Below, one piece after another: positions 47,473 through 60,400 of a stretch of 64,000 bases of DNA. The DNA is from Hortaea werneckii (taxonomy: Eukaryota; Ascomycota; Dothideomycetes; Mycosphaerellales; Teratosphaeriaceae). Within the stretch, counting starts at the first letter, position 1; every line of letters begins with the position of its first letter. The DNA is taken from the NCBI GenBank assembly GCA_037044905.1, contig JBAOKB010000164.1, positions 186,001-250,000 on the forward strand. Direction: 5' to 3'. Under the pieces are notes generated by a model. The model had not been told where the DNA came from, did not search any database, and saw only the letters and a program-made list of their open reading frames with translations. Position numbers and translations under genes: made by a program.

Positions 47473-47817
47473 CCTTTTCTCCTTCTCCCGACTACTTCAT
47501 CTAGGAGTTTCGTTTCGCCTTCGCCTCCCTTTGGCTCTCTCTCCTCTCCTTGTGTAGCGCTCCAAAACGAAATTAGGTTTTCCCATTGTAGAACGGCCAC
47601 TTTTTTTGTCGAAGCGCGCCACCCCCTCCTTTCCTGCCCCACCATCCTCCCTTCCCGCACTCCCAAAAGGCTCTTTCTTGTAATCAACATCCCAAACCTT
47701 ACCAATACAAATCTCCAGTCCTCTGCTCCATGGCGAGGATCCCGGTGTAGAGGAGGCAATCGCTCCTTACTTGTCCCATCAAGCCTCAAGATCCCGAGAG
47801 CAAAGGTTCCAACAGAA

Positions 47818-47840
47818 CGAGAGAGAGAGAGAGAGAGAGA
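47818..47840. repeat. (GA)n microsatellite
   Basis: About eleven GA dinucleotides in a row. Confidence 0.85.
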
Positions 47841-48035
47841 TTGTGTGGACAGCGAGGGGGAAGTTTTTCCCCTTCTAATATGTCAAATTAAAAAAAAGGA
47901 AGCTTCAGGGTTAGAGAGATTTCCTTCATTTCGCCCCCAACCGACGCATCGAACCGGCAAGCAAGTAAGTAAGTATTGGCTCGATACTTAAAAGAGAGAT
48001 CCCACAAATGGGTTACTGCGGAAGAGGAGGGGAGG

Positions 48036-48038
<3 letters not shown>

Positions 48039-48070
<32 letters not shown>
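48039..48070. repeat. G32 homopolymer
   Basis: 32 consecutive G residues in the TMA46/PPS1 spacer, preceded by GGGGAGGGGA-type purine sequence. Confidence 0.9.
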
Positions 48071-48071
<1 letters not shown>

Positions 48072-48736
48072 AGTGGAAAGAGAAAGAAGCCAAAAGAGAG
48101 AAAGAGGAAAGAAAAGGGGATCCATGAATAGAAAATAAAAATATAAAAAGTGTACATACAAAACTATGTTTCCGGCGGGAGAAGAAGAGAGATCAACTCG
48201 CTCCAGACCCAACCCAAGTTGAAGAAAAAAAAAAGAAAAGAGGAGAGCAAAAAATAAAGACGCCAAACTGTCCCCCTCGCCCATAAACCAAATCCGATCG
48301 AATTGGGATCTCCGTTCCCCCTCCCCCCTCCCATCACCCATACGCACACCTGTGCTACCTATGGGGGGAACCTGAAAAAAAAATCCCTATCATTCATTTT
48401 TCCCGTTTTCCCGTTTTCATCGTTTCACGAATTTCCAGTTTTTCCATACGTCCCCCCTTTTGGGGCCGTCGCGCTCCACCCAAATCCCCTATCACTAGAA
48501 AGAAAAAATAAACCCATCAAAAGGTTGGCCCGTAGAAGCATAATCCATCACCCCCGCCCCCCGTGCCCCCCTTCCCCCCCCAACAATAAAGACCCAAGGA
48601 TCGAAACCGAATCGAGGACCCGAATCTCGAGGGGGCCAGCCGGGAGGGAGGGAGAGGGATTTTTGGTGGAAAGAAAGGGAGAGAGAGAGGGTCAGGCGCG
48701 CCTTCCCCTCCACCCATGCATATCCCCTCATATCCC

Positions 48737-49372
48737 CTACTGCCGGGAATAAGGCCGATTCATCGCGGCAATCTCACGACACACGCTCGACCAATCCATT
48801 TCCCTCTTGACGCTCCTTCCTCCCAACCCCGCCCTTCCATCATCCCCCTCTGCCTGCCCCTGTCCTTCTCCCTGTCCCCGCAGCTGTCCCTCCCCTTCCC
48901 TCTTCCCCCTTCGTTGTTGCTGCAACACCTCCTCCCACTTCATCAACTCCCACACGAATCGCAAATGCGGCTGGATAATGACATTCAATCTCCTCGCGCG
49001 GACGAAACAATATGCCTTCGGGAAGGAGAGGTTGAGCGTCTGCATGACGTGCGCGATGCAGATAGTCGCGGACCGGGAGACGCCGACGCGGCAATGGACT
49101 AGGGTGCTCGTGCCTTTGCGACGGCCTTGTTCTGTTTTGTGAGGAGGAAGAGGAGCGTTAGTTTGGGTGGGGGATTGGTGAAGGGAAGGGAAGGGGGGAC
49201 GGCGAGGGGGATTAGTGGAGGGGTCTAGACGAGGTGGCAAAGGGAGGAGGGTGAGGGTCGGGTAGGGGGGGGAAGCGGGTAGGTGGACAGGGTGGAGCAA
49301 GGTGGTTTAAACAATGTCGTCGTAGAGGAAAGGAGGAGGCTGAGGCGAAAAAAGGATTTTTTTTTTTAAAAG

Positions 49373-49411
<39 letters not shown>

Positions 49412-51674
49412 CGAGGAACAGCCATAGCCTCCAAAAAAGGAATCAGAGAGGGATAAAAATAGTGGAGGGGGAGGGTAAGGGTAGCCAAACAGACAGATGT
49501 ACCCCTCAACAAAAACAGAAAAAAAGAAAAAAAAAAGGCAAGGAAAGGGGTGTATAAAAATAAGAAGGAAAAACATACCAATAAACTCCAAACACCCCCC
49601 AAACTGCCCCATCAACGGATCCACCCCATTATCCTGCGTCTGATCGACAAACATCCAATCCTCCTTCTTCCAACCCTTCCCATTCCCCTCCTCAAACCCC
49701 TTGCCCCCCTCCCTTCCCTCCTCTCCCTCCCCCTCCCCCTCATCACACCCCCACCCCACGGGCTCGCCCACACTCAACACCCTCCCAATCCCCAACTCCC
49801 TCAACAGTCCCACATTATTCGCATGCCCCAGATTCCCGAGGTACAAATGTCCCAGAATCCTCGACGGCAAACTGCCATCCATCTTCTCCAACCATTCCGG
49901 TGATGGGGGACATAACATCGACATACCACCAGCAAGCTCCGAGACATGTTTCGGAGACGACTGTAAGAGACGGGGTTGAATCGCCCTCAGGAGCGCGACA
50001 TCCGTGGCGTAGGCGAAGAAATTCCTCCCCAGATCGCGATGGAGTGCGACCCAGGCGGTGTGCACGGGGACGTACTCGGCGAAGATGTAGTAAGCCAGTG
50101 CGAGGAGCGAGGACTCGGTGTAGCCGTCGGTGCAGTGGATGAGGATGCGGTGGCCTTGTTGGGAAGAAGGGGAAGAGGAAGAGGGGGAAGAGGACATGGG
50201 GATATCCCCGTCCTCGTCCAGGTCGTCGGCTACGTTGGCGTCGGCTGCGCCGCCGGTGCTGCTGCTGAGTGAGAGCTTACTATCCCGCCGTTTCGAAACC
50301 GGCGACGAAGACGACGACGAAGACGGAAGCGGCGGCGTATGCGCCTGCCGGTAAATCCACTGACACGTGGCGAGCAAACCGTCGACTTCCGCCTGGGACC
50401 AAGTCGGGGGCAAGATGGCACCCGAACCGGGGAACTCCAACTGCGGGATAGCATTCTCGGCTAATTCGGCGTTGGCCTTGCGCTGGAGGAGGTCGTCGAG
50501 GAGTTTGAAGGCCTTGGGTTCGGGGATCTGTGCGATATCGCTCGCTTCGATCATGATGTCGAAGTTGGGGGGAGGGTGTTTTGGTGAAGGGGAAGAAGAG
50601 GAAGGGAGGGCGCTGGTTTGGAGGTCCACGCTCGGGTCCGGCGTCGGACCTAGCCAGACGTTGGGCGAGATTTCCGTCGCGGCTGTCATGGAGCACATCT
50701 CGACGCGCTCGGCGTGGAAGAAGTCGAGGGCGGAGTGGGTCATGCAGCCATCGGAGTCCAGGGCGATGAGTTCCGGGTACACGGCTTCGATTTTGAGATA
50801 TTCATCTGGGGGTCGAATTAAGTCAGCAAGAGCCGTCATCACGTTTCCTTATTAGATGAATTCGTCACGACGCACCCGAAACGATAAAAGTGTTAAACAT
50901 TCTGCCCCCAAACGCCGACCCGTCCGTCTTCCTCTGCCAAGCAGCCTGAGCCCGAGCGAGCCGTCTCGCCAACCGCTCCGCCTCCTCCTGCGACGTCTGA
51001 TAATCGCGATACACGACGAGATCGCTGACCGTAGCCATCTTACACGTCTGGATATGGAAGTTACGCACGCTGAAGCCATCCTTGGGGTCGACCTCGAGGA
51101 AATCGCCTTCTTCGCTCTTCCGGTCCCGACCCGGCTTCGCGGGACAGAGGATCTCGTCTGGGGCGATGGCGCCTTTCAAGCGGCTGTGGGAGAGGTCGCC
51201 GCCGGCTTTGACGATGGTCAGGCCGCGGAGGCATTTGGGCGTGCGGCGGAGGGACTTCTTGCGGGCGGTGAAGAAGGCCAGTTGCAGTTGGTTCTCCGGG
51301 TGTAAGCCGTGGAGCCATGGGAAGACTTGCTCGGCGGCGGGTAAGGGCTGGGTGGCTAGGTGGTCGATTGCTTGCGACAGCTTCTCGGCCGAGATGGAGT
51401 ATATGGGAGGTTCATTGGTGATCTTGTCAAAGCCGCTGGGTGGGTAGAGCAGGGAGGTGGTCTCGACGAGCTGACTAGACTCAGGCGGGGATGTGGGTGG
51501 GGTGTCGAGTTGATGCGAGGCGGGACGCGGACCGGGCGAGCAGTAGGGAATGTGCTTGTGCGGGACGGCTTTGGGGGAACCGGCTTGCGAGGTGTTGATG
51601 GAGAGTTGGGAGGAAGTGGTGGATGCGGGTTGGTGGGGTACGGGAGCTGGTCTGGCGCACACTTGGGCTGCCAT
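48737..51674 (-). CDS. PPS1: PPS1-type dual-specificity protein phosphatase (three exons)
   Basis: Exons 51674-50876, 50805-49579 and 49131-48737; introns of 70 bp (GTGCGT, branch GCTGAC, acceptor CCCAG) and 447 bp (GTATGT to AACAG). The product is 806 residues. The catalytic site HCRVGVSRSAT (Cys about 690) is at the start of exon 3 and fits the dual-specificity HCX5R(S/T) motif. An earlier phosphatase-like segment near residue 490, HCTDGYTESS, has Glu where the CX5R arginine should be and is presumably non-catalytic, as in yeast Pps1. Yeast Pps1 acts in S-phase checkpoint control; the same role here is inference. Exon 2 carries acidic/Gly low-complexity insertions (EGEGEGEEGREGG). Intron 2 contains a 34-nt homopolymer and stays open in frame for 90 codons if retained. 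Confidence 0.88.
49378..49411. repeat. G34 homopolymer inside PPS1 intron 2
   Basis: 34 consecutive G's on the + strand, a C34 tract in the PPS1 transcript, with an adjacent T9/A run. Confidence 0.9.
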
Positions 51675-53050
51675 TACATCGGATGTCGATGTCGCGGTTG
51701 ATGTTGAGGTTGTGGTGGTTGCTCAACAACGCACACCGTGGTAAGAAGAGGAGTCAATGGGACTTGATCGCTGAAGTGGTTGGACGAATCGAATCGATCG
51801 TCTTGTTCAATGTTGTGGTGCCGTTTCAGAGCTGATAGTGGTGGAATGCGGCGGCCGTCCGATAAGGCTCGCAGACGGATCGGGGTTTCACATTCAGCTG
51901 TGGATTGTAGCAGGTTTAATGGGTTCAATCAGAAAGGAGACGATACAATCATGAGACAGGAACCTCAACGTATCAGCATGATCATGTAGGAAAGAGGGAA
52001 GTCGAGTAGATTGCGAGGTAGGACAGTGGTGAGGAATGGGATGGATAGATGCGCAACCACCCATCCACGTCCACGTCCACATCCACCACCCATCAAGCGC
52101 ATCCATCCCCACACAGCAGCTCGCCCTCCCCAACTTGGAGATCGAGGTGTTGGAGCCACACAGCCCGCCCGGGCACTTACGCAGCTCACCCGCCCGCCAA
52201 CCCGCCGTCTAGAGCGGGTCGGACCCCGGGAGCTGCTGCTAATGAGGAGGCATCACCCAATGAGACACCACTATGTACATAGTAGACATGGGCGAGACCC
52301 GCTTAAACGGCGTGGATACTTTGGCCCTGGGTGCATAGGATCAGCCTCTCCCGTCCACTGCACTCCCTTCCGCCCAGTCAAAGTCGCGCAACTGGCGTCA
52401 CATCGCGATGGCCTATCCGAGCTCTGGCGAACGACTGGCCATGTCCTCGACCTAGTAGAGGTACCTCCTACGGCCTGCTGCTTCTCCTGTTTTAATCGCC
52501 CAAAACATTCCAATCGAGATGTTAACACAGGGCGATTGCCGCCGATCATCATCATTTCCTCAACCGTCGTCTCCTCTCTCACCCTCCACGAAAGAAGGTC
52601 AGTCTCCGTCTGTGGCAGTGGCTGTCTGTGGTTGGACACGATGCGAGCTATACCCAAGACAGCCTAGGTGTACAGCTCCATTCCATTGTTTGGCTCGGCT
52701 CTACAGCCGAGAGAGCTGGCGTAACGGGGACTAATAAGCGCCATGCCGACAGGGATCTGCTCCCTCTGCCGTACAGAGTACATACTGTACCCATGCAACC
52801 CGTACTTGATAACGACCGCCCAAAAAGAAAAGCCGGGGGAAAATGAGTCCTTGCTTCCCTTTCGTAGTTTGTTCTGCATGAGATAATAATGAGGAACCCT
52901 AAGATGGACGCGTTGTTTTTATTGTGACCCGTCTATTCTTTCCCTTCTGCTCCCTCATCCGCCTTCCCCTCGTCATCGTCATCATAACAACGGTACTATG
53001 TAGATAAGTCAGCGGGTGTGGAAATTACATTAACGGAATCCGGGGGTCCT
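51675..53050. other. PPS1 upstream region up to the AT-rich block
   Basis: 1.4 kb of GC-normal DNA with the PPS1 promoter and leader. Several frames of 60-220 codons lack motifs and I do not support any as genes. Composition switches sharply to AT-rich at about 53050. Confidence 0.5.
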
Positions 53051-53377
53051 ATAGACGATTAATAAATCTGTTAAAAACGTGTTTTTACTATAACTATCTC
53101 TTAAGCGTTATAGTATTAAGGTGTCCTTTAAGAAAGCTAGTACTTTATAAGAAAGACGTTATACTTTATAGATAGTCTATATGTTTAAGATAGACCTCCT
53201 AGGTAGAGCGCCTTTTTAAGAAGACTATCCTTTATTAAAGTACAACTTTATTATAGTACATCTTTTATAAAAAGGACTATCTATAGATTGTCTTTAGAGC
53301 GTCTTTTTTTCCTATCTATATATCCTCTCCTATAGCTTTTAGGTTATATATAGAGGGGAGGAGGGGGGGGGGGGGGG

Positions 53378-53415
<38 letters not shown>

Positions 53416-53684
53416 CTAGGTTTACTACTAGTTCTATAGCGCTATATACTAGTATAGTACTATATACTATATAGTATACTTTATTGCTTTAACCGCTATT
53501 AATACTATTCCTCCCTTATTATACTTTCTACCTTAATATAATACTACTATAAATGCCTACTAATAGAAGATCTACCTATAGTTACTATAGTAACCTACTA
53601 CCTACTATTTAGCTATTAATATTATACTTTACTATCTATCTATATATGTTAGGTATATATACCTTAAAGGAAAGTTATATCCTA
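53051..53684. other. AT-rich RIP-affected DNA left of the Gypsy element
   Basis: TA-rich sequence with very few CA or TG dinucleotides, probably decayed repeat DNA, interrupted by a long G tract. No readable frame. Confidence 0.6.
53363..53415. repeat. G17-A-G35 homopolymer tract
   Basis: 17 G's at 53363-53379, one A, then 35 G's at 53381-53415, embedded in AT-rich DNA. Confidence 0.9.
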
Positions 53685-53854
53685 GATTATAATAGGTAAG
53701 GCCTAAAGTAGAGTATAGATATTACTATACCTAGAATACTTAGCGTATACTAAGACTTTCTACTAGGAGACTAGCGTATCTATTTCTATCTCCCTTATTA
53801 AACTTATTAGATACCTACGAGATACTTCTATATATATATTACTTTCTTATAATA
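53685..53854 (+). repeat. Left LTR
   Basis: 170 bp, aligned without gaps to 60231-60400 with 8 differences, 7 of which are transitions. It ends TATAATA, consistent with an original TATAACA end mutated by RIP. Confidence 0.85.
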
Positions 53855-56800
53855 TTAAGTTTAATTACTATAAACCTAGATCTACTTAACAATAGGTTTA
53901 TATTAGAATCTAGGTTATCCTTCTTAGAGAATACTACGTTACCGCACAAGGCTATAATAGCTAAACTATAGGGGTTTATCTAATAGTTATATTATAGATA
54001 AGAGAGACTAGAAGCTAAGTTAGTATATACTTAGACCGCGCGAGAATTAATAGAGAATATATAATCGCGAGAGGGATCCTACCTTAAAGGTAAGGGAGCC
54101 TCTATTTAAGCCCTAATAGTTAAAATAGCGGATATACTCTCTATAAGTTTCTAGTCTAAGTCTAATATAGAACTATTAGGATTAAGAGAATAGAAACTAC
54201 TAAAATAGGATAGGAGAGCTAAAACCTTCTACAACTATCTAGTATATCTTAAAAGCTTATATAGAATAAGGTCTAGCCTAAAACCTACGCTCTTAGTCGA
54301 TTACTACTAAGATACTATCTATAATACTCTTCTAGTACGAGAACGAGCCTATATATAGTATTTCTAGGAGAAGGGATATATAATAAAAGGTAAGGACTCT
54401 AAAGCTTTCTTTACGTAATTTAAAGATATTTTTATAGATAGTAACAAACAAGTAAAGGTACTCGAATAGCTTATAAATCTTAGATATACTATAGAATAAC
54501 TATAGCACGAGTACTAGCTAGAATTCGATAGGCTCTTACTTAGTACTAATAGAGAGAGCTTCTTAGACGCTATAAAGATTAGGTACTTACGTAATACCTT
54601 TTCGAACCTTACGAAGATATATATAGCATTTATACTAAAGACTAATAACTACTACTATTTCTCGAAGGAAGTAGAGTATATTATAATAAACCTAGAGGCG
54701 ACCGACTAGTTTAAGATAGCCTATAAGAAATAGGCTAAGAAATACTAGGACTCTATAACAAAAACGATAGTTACTATACGAACCCTAGGTATATCTACTA
54801 TTACCTAGATTAATACTAATAGGGATATAATTATAGCCCTAACTTAACCTACTAGAGGGCGAAATAGAAATTATAGAGCGCGTAACGAAAGAAGTAAATA
54901 ATACGTAAAGTAGATTAATAACGCTAAGAGAGAAAGGCGCTAAGAGAATAAGCTCTATTTCTACTATAAAGGGTCTAGCTACTATATTTACGAATGTCTA
55001 TATATTCTAATATTAAAGCCTACTACTATTAACGTAGTTATAGCTTAACCTATACTAAAGACTAATAAGGAAAGCTTAGAGGCTAAAGACTAATTAGAAA
55101 AAGAGTAACTCCTACTCGTAATTAGGAGTTAAGGGTAGAGAAGAGGCTAGTAGAGAAGTAGAAGGCAGTCTAGAAAGGAATAAACGGGAATTTAGTATAT
55201 ACTAATATACTTCTAAATACAAATGTCTAAACTTCCGCTCTTATTAACAAAGACTACTAATACTATATTATAATTAACGGAGATCTAGCTAAAGGACTTA
55301 GACTTAGTATAATTAGCTAGGAAACCTATAAAGTAAAAGGTATGTCGAAGGCTATATAAAAATTATATATCGAAGGAGTAGTCGCTTTCTATATAGAAAT
55401 TTTAGGATTTTAATAGGAAGTATATATATATATTATACTAAACCTATTGTTCCTAGTAATATTAGGGAACCTATAGAAAGTATATAATAAGATTAGGACT
55501 ATACCTAAAAAGTATTAGTTCTATTATAGTAGAGCGAACAAATAGGTCTAAGAAGGATATAACTACTATAAATATAAGGACTCTAGAGACTTTTCGATAG
55601 TCGCTATAATAGTATTAAAGGATATTTAGAAGGCTCTTAAGAAGAAGGAGTACCCTACGATAGAAGCCCTATAATAGAGCCTTCTACCTAAGGTACGAGA
55701 CCTAGCTCTACTATTTAATTGTCGGGAAGCTAAGAAACTAGCTCCTTATAAAAAGGGAATTAATTATAAGATCGAAATCTAAGAGAATCTAAATAGATCC
55801 CTACCTCCCCTACCCTAGGGCCTATTATATAGTATATTTAAGGAGGAATTACTAGTACTCTATAAGTCGCTAGACAAGCTCTTAGCGAATAGTTATATTT
55901 AGCTAGTAAAATTAGAAGCTACGTCTCTAGTACTTTTTGTTAGAAAACTAGGAGGTAGGTTAAGGTTCTATTATAATTTTCGAGCGCTAAATACTATTAC
56001 TAAACATAATAGGTACCCTCTACCTCTTATTCTAGAGACCTTACGAAATCTTATAGAGGCTAACTAGTTAACTAAGGTAGACATTATATTAGCCTTCTAC
56101 TAGATTTAAATGTCCCTAGGGCATAAGTATAAAATAGCCTTTTAGACCTAATTTAGATCCTTTAAATAGTTAGTAATACTATTTAGTTTATTTAAGGCCC
56201 TAATAACTTTTTAATAGTATATTAATACTCTACTTTAGGACTAGCTAGATGTTTATGCCTTAGCCTATATTAATAACGTAGTAATCTACTCCTATAGAAT
56301 ATAGGAGGATTACTTCTAGAAGGTATAAACCGTACTCTAAAAACTTTTTAATAGTAGCCTCTATCTAGACCCTATTAAGAGCGAGTTCGTATATAAGGAG
56401 ATTAAATATTTTAGGTATATTATCTACGCTAATAGTAGTAGAGTAGGCCCTAATATAGAAAAGGTAGACGCTATATAAAATTAGAAGGGACCTACTACCT
56501 AAAAAGAGGTTTACTAATTCCTTAGGTTTATAAACTACTACTAAATATTTATACCTAACTACTTAAAGATAGTAGTACCTCTTACGGCATTAACTAGAAA
56601 AGGGACCCTATTCTTCTAGAGAAAAGATAAGGACCGCGTATTTTAGAAGTTAAAAACTAAGTACTATAGCGCTTTAGTACTTTCTTATTAAGATCCGACT
56701 CTTCTAACCTTTTTAGAGACAGACTATAGTAGATTCGCCTTAGGTAGTACTCTTATCTAAGAAAAGGATAGAGTCTAACGTCTAATAGGCTTCTTCTTAC

Positions 56801-59695
56801 GAAAATTAAACAAGGCTAAAATTAATTATAATATCTATAATAAGGAGATACTCGCGATTATATTAAATATTAAATTTTAGGTACCTAAGCTAAAAGTATA
56901 TAGCCCCTTTACTATTTAGATAGACTATAAGAACCTAGAGTACTTTATAACTAAGAGACACCTCTCTAAGAGATAGATTTAGTAGTACGAGACCTTATTA
57001 AACTACTAATTCTTACTAACGTATTATTTAAAGGCCGAAGTAATCGTTCTAGATGCCTTATTAAGAAGAGAGTAGGATATATTAGAAGAGAGTAATAAGG
57101 CCTTATAATTCCGATATTTTTTAGAATTAGAGAGCGTAAAGAATTAGCTAGGGCTAGTAGAAGATAACGTAAGCGACTCTAGACTACTAATCCTTACTAT
57201 AGAAGTAGAGTTAATAGAAGAGTAGGATTCTAGAGTTTCTACTATAGAGAGTACTAGTCCTTTTTAAAACGAAAGTATAAATTAATTATAGAAGGAAACT
57301 AAGGAGAAGGACACTCTATATTAACTCGTATACTAGGCTATAACTATAGGACTCTATACTTTACTATTAGAAATTAAGGTTAAAATTTAAGTAGGAGACT
57401 ATATAATTAACTAAAGGAGAAACCTACGTTATTATAGAAAACTATAGGTACTAGGAGCCCTAGTATCGACGGAGTCTAAATATAAAGACCTAGATACTAT
57501 TATACTATAAACTAATACCCTAAAGACTTATATTATTTAGTCTATATATAATTTGTCGGTCTATAGCTATCTTAAATAGGATACTATAACTATTATAGTA
57601 GGTCGAGACTTCTATTAGCCTCTATAGTCTCGCTAGGTCTACTAGTTTCTAAGGAATTATAGTTACTATAGGAGAAATAAGGTATAGAGGGAATATAAGT
57701 ACAGGCTCCTAAAGCTACTCCTAGTTCCTAACCGTTTCTTTTAGGAGATCTTTATAGACTTTATAATAGACCTACCGAATTCTAAAGGTAATTATTATTT
57801 ATAGGTAATTAAAGACTATCTATTAAAGTAGGTAGTCCTCGAGCTAATATCTAGTATAAAAGCTAAGGAATATACTATAAAATTTATAGACTACTAGGTA
57901 AAATACTATAGACTCCTAAGGGCTATTACTAGTAATAGAGGGACGAACTAGACTAGTACTTTCTAGAAGGAGCTCTATAGACTACTTAGCGTAAACTAGA
58001 GACTAAGTTCTATATACTACCTATAAATAGATAGAAGACCTAAAAGGTTAAACTAAGAGGTATAAGCCTACCTCTACTACTATATTAATTATAAATAGAA
58101 TAACTAGAAAAAGTAGCTCTCTACCGCTAAGTTAGCTCTAAACGGACAATATTATATAGGGATTAGTATAAGCCCTTTCTTCGCTACTTATAGGTATAAA
58201 ATACCCTCTACTATAGTATTATATCTAGAACTAAGCGAAAATAGTAAGCTCTCCGCTATTTAAAGAGCTAAAAGCTTTACTAAGAAGATTAACAAAATCT
58301 CGAGCCTATATTAGACTAGTATAACTACTACTATATAGAAATAGGAGGAGTCCGCTAACTATACGAGGCACCTAATACTAATATATTATATTAGTAATAA
58401 AGTATAGCTAGACTTTAGAAATTATAATACTAAATAGCTAAAAAGGAATCTTAATATAAAATACGGAAAATATACTATAACTAAGGTATTATTACTAGCT
58501 TTTATAAGATTAGAAGGTATACTAAATAATATCTATCTAGTATTCTATACCGACCTCTTCTAACTAGTAGCTATAGACCTATTACCTAGATAGACTTCTA
58601 ACAATAATTAATTAGACCTAATATTTATAGAATCTTACCTAAAATAGAAGGTAGAAAGGATCGAGAAAGCGTAATAGAAAAAAAGAGGTTAAGGAAAGAA
58701 ATACGAAGTCCTAGTAAAATAGGCTAAATACTATAAGAAGATTTAGGAATCTCTTAAAAACCTAGTTAATAATAAAGCCTTAAATAAATTCGAAAAAATA
58801 TATAGGAGGGTAGAGAAGTATAATAGACCTTTAGACAAGTAGAAGAGAGTAGTTAAGAGAAAAATATTAATAAAGCGAGGGTTATATATTAGATTTAAAT
58901 ATTAATAAAAAAAAAATTTTTAAAAATAAAGAAAATACTAAAAGTATTATTAAAGAACTATCTATATAAACTTAGCTATAAAACCTCTAAAGACTAAAAT
59001 TAGTATAAAAACTACCTAGTTACTATAACGAGCCCCTAATATTAAAGTAGAGGGAATACCGCTAATACTAGAAAAGCTTAATTAGCAAGGAAAAATACTT
59101 AGAATTAGAAGAATATACTTATATCTACCCTTATTAGGCTACTATATTTATTACTATGTTTATTACCTTATAAGCAATATTACTAAATATATTAGTTAGC
59201 GAGAGAAAATGCTTAGAATATTAAAATACTATATACTTAAAAAGTAGGCTAGTAGCCTAGGTAGGCTTTAAGGCCTTCTAGGCCTTAAGGACCTTATATA
59301 GGTCTACGTACGCCTTATCCCTAAACTAGTTAGCTAGGACCGCGGAAAAATGCTTAAAGACTAGATTTCTTACTTCTTATACTAGTAGGAGCGAGTCTAT
59401 ATAGAGTACGTAATATAGGCTAGTATAAGATTACCTTAGTTAGCGACATTTTTCTCTTAGAGTTTAGGATTATATATAGGTCCTAGTAATTCTTATACTC
59501 TTTAGCGTATTACTTATAGGTATAGGAGTAGGTAAACTAGGCAATATTAGGAGACTATACGAAAATGTCTAGAAGCTAAGAATTATACCTTTTAGTCGCG
59601 ATAGTCGATACTAGTATTAGTATAACCGATATAATAAATAAGAGTAGATATTTAAATCTAGTTAGAAATGCCTAGAACCTAAGAATCTAGTACTA

Positions 59696-59697
59696 CT

Positions 59698-59750
<53 letters not shown>

Positions 59751-59820
59751 TTATTATTATTATTATTGTTGTTACTATTACTATTACTACTATTACTACT
59801 ATTACTATTATTATTATTAT
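59696..59820. repeat. (TAC)n then (TAT)n microsatellite
   Basis: About 17 TAC units followed by an irregular TAT/TTA run, in the 3' part of the Gypsy element. Confidence 0.85.
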
Positions 59821-60214
59821 AAAGAAGAGAGTTCGAAAAGGAGAGGCTTTAGAGTTTTATATTATAGTTATTATAATAGTAGTATATAATAATAGGGAGG
59901 TAAAATAAAGCCTATAGAAGTAAAGGTAGCTAAGTAAAGTAAAGATAATTACAGATAGCTAGTTACCTAAATATTTTACTCGGAATTAGTAATTTATAAC
60001 ATCGTCTTTACTTACTATAAAGTAAAGGCAATAATAAGTAAATAAGCGTTACTTAAGTAAAAGAAGGAAGAATATATAGGTTCCGAGATTTCTATACTAA
60101 ATAGCTAAAGTTACTAATATATATATATAATAAAATTTTAGTTTACTTATAAATATAAAAGAGGGAAAGCTATAAACAACTATAGGCTTCTAAATTCTTT
60201 TCCTTAAAGAGCGC

Positions 60215-60230
60215 GAGGGGAGGAGGGAGG
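60215..60230 (+). other. Polypurine tract
   Basis: GAGGGGAGGAGGGAGG immediately precedes the right LTR, the expected position of the plus-strand primer. It fixes the LTR 5' boundary at 60231. Confidence 0.85.
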
Positions 60231-60400
60231 TATTATAATAGGTAAGGCCTAAAGTAGAATATAGACATTATTATACCTAGAATACTTAGCGCGTACTAAG
60301 ACTTTCTACTAGGAGACTAGCGTATCTATTTCTATCTCCCTTATTAAACTTATTAGATACCTACGAGATACTTCTATATATATATTGCTTTCCTATAATA
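60231..60400 (+). repeat. Right LTR
   Basis: Begins TATTATAATAGG (likely from TG-initiated sequence) and ends TATAATA. Direct partner of 53685-53854. Confidence 0.85.

Larger units (their letters stand above)
47201..48736. other. 1.5-kb low-complexity convergent spacer
   Basis: Between the TMA46 and PPS1 stops. It is dominated by simple sequence: T19 at 47454-47472, (GA)n at about 47818-47840, G32 at 48039-48070, and long C/T-rich stretches near 48.3-48.7 kb. The proline-, serine- or phenylalanine-rich frames here are artefacts of that composition. No gene is supported. Confidence 0.6.
53685..60400 (+). mobile_element. Ty3/Gypsy LTR retrotransposon, RIP-inactivated
   Basis: 6716 bp with 170-bp LTRs and a polypurine tract. 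Reading the + strand and allowing stops at Trp/Gln positions shows the gag-pol order. Gag lies at about 54.2-55.1 kb with a decayed zinc knuckle near 54.96 kb. Reverse transcriptase lies at about 55.9-56.4 kb (RYPLPLI, LTKVDI, AYINNVVIYS). RNase H follows at about 56.4-57.1 kb (FINYY, DYSRFALGSTL, KINYNIYNKEILAI). Integrase lies at about 57.3-58.3 kb (RNKV-REYKYRLLK, IDFIIDLPNSKGNYYL, SNRGTN, LSSIYYL-ID). The RT-before-integrase order defines Ty3/Gypsy. The catalytic YxDD is changed to Y-I-N-N and dozens of TAG/TAA codons break the frame. No clear target-site duplication is seen. Confidence 0.9.

Noticed and set aside
47371..48752. Several Phe-, Ser- or Pro-rich frames on both strands
   Set aside because: They translate homopolymers and C/T-rich simple sequence between TMA46 and PPS1, not genes.
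52011..52667. 218-codon frame upstream of the AT-rich block
   Set aside because: Arg/Pro/His-rich sequence from a CCACGTCCA-type simple repeat; no domain and overlapping frames in all phases.
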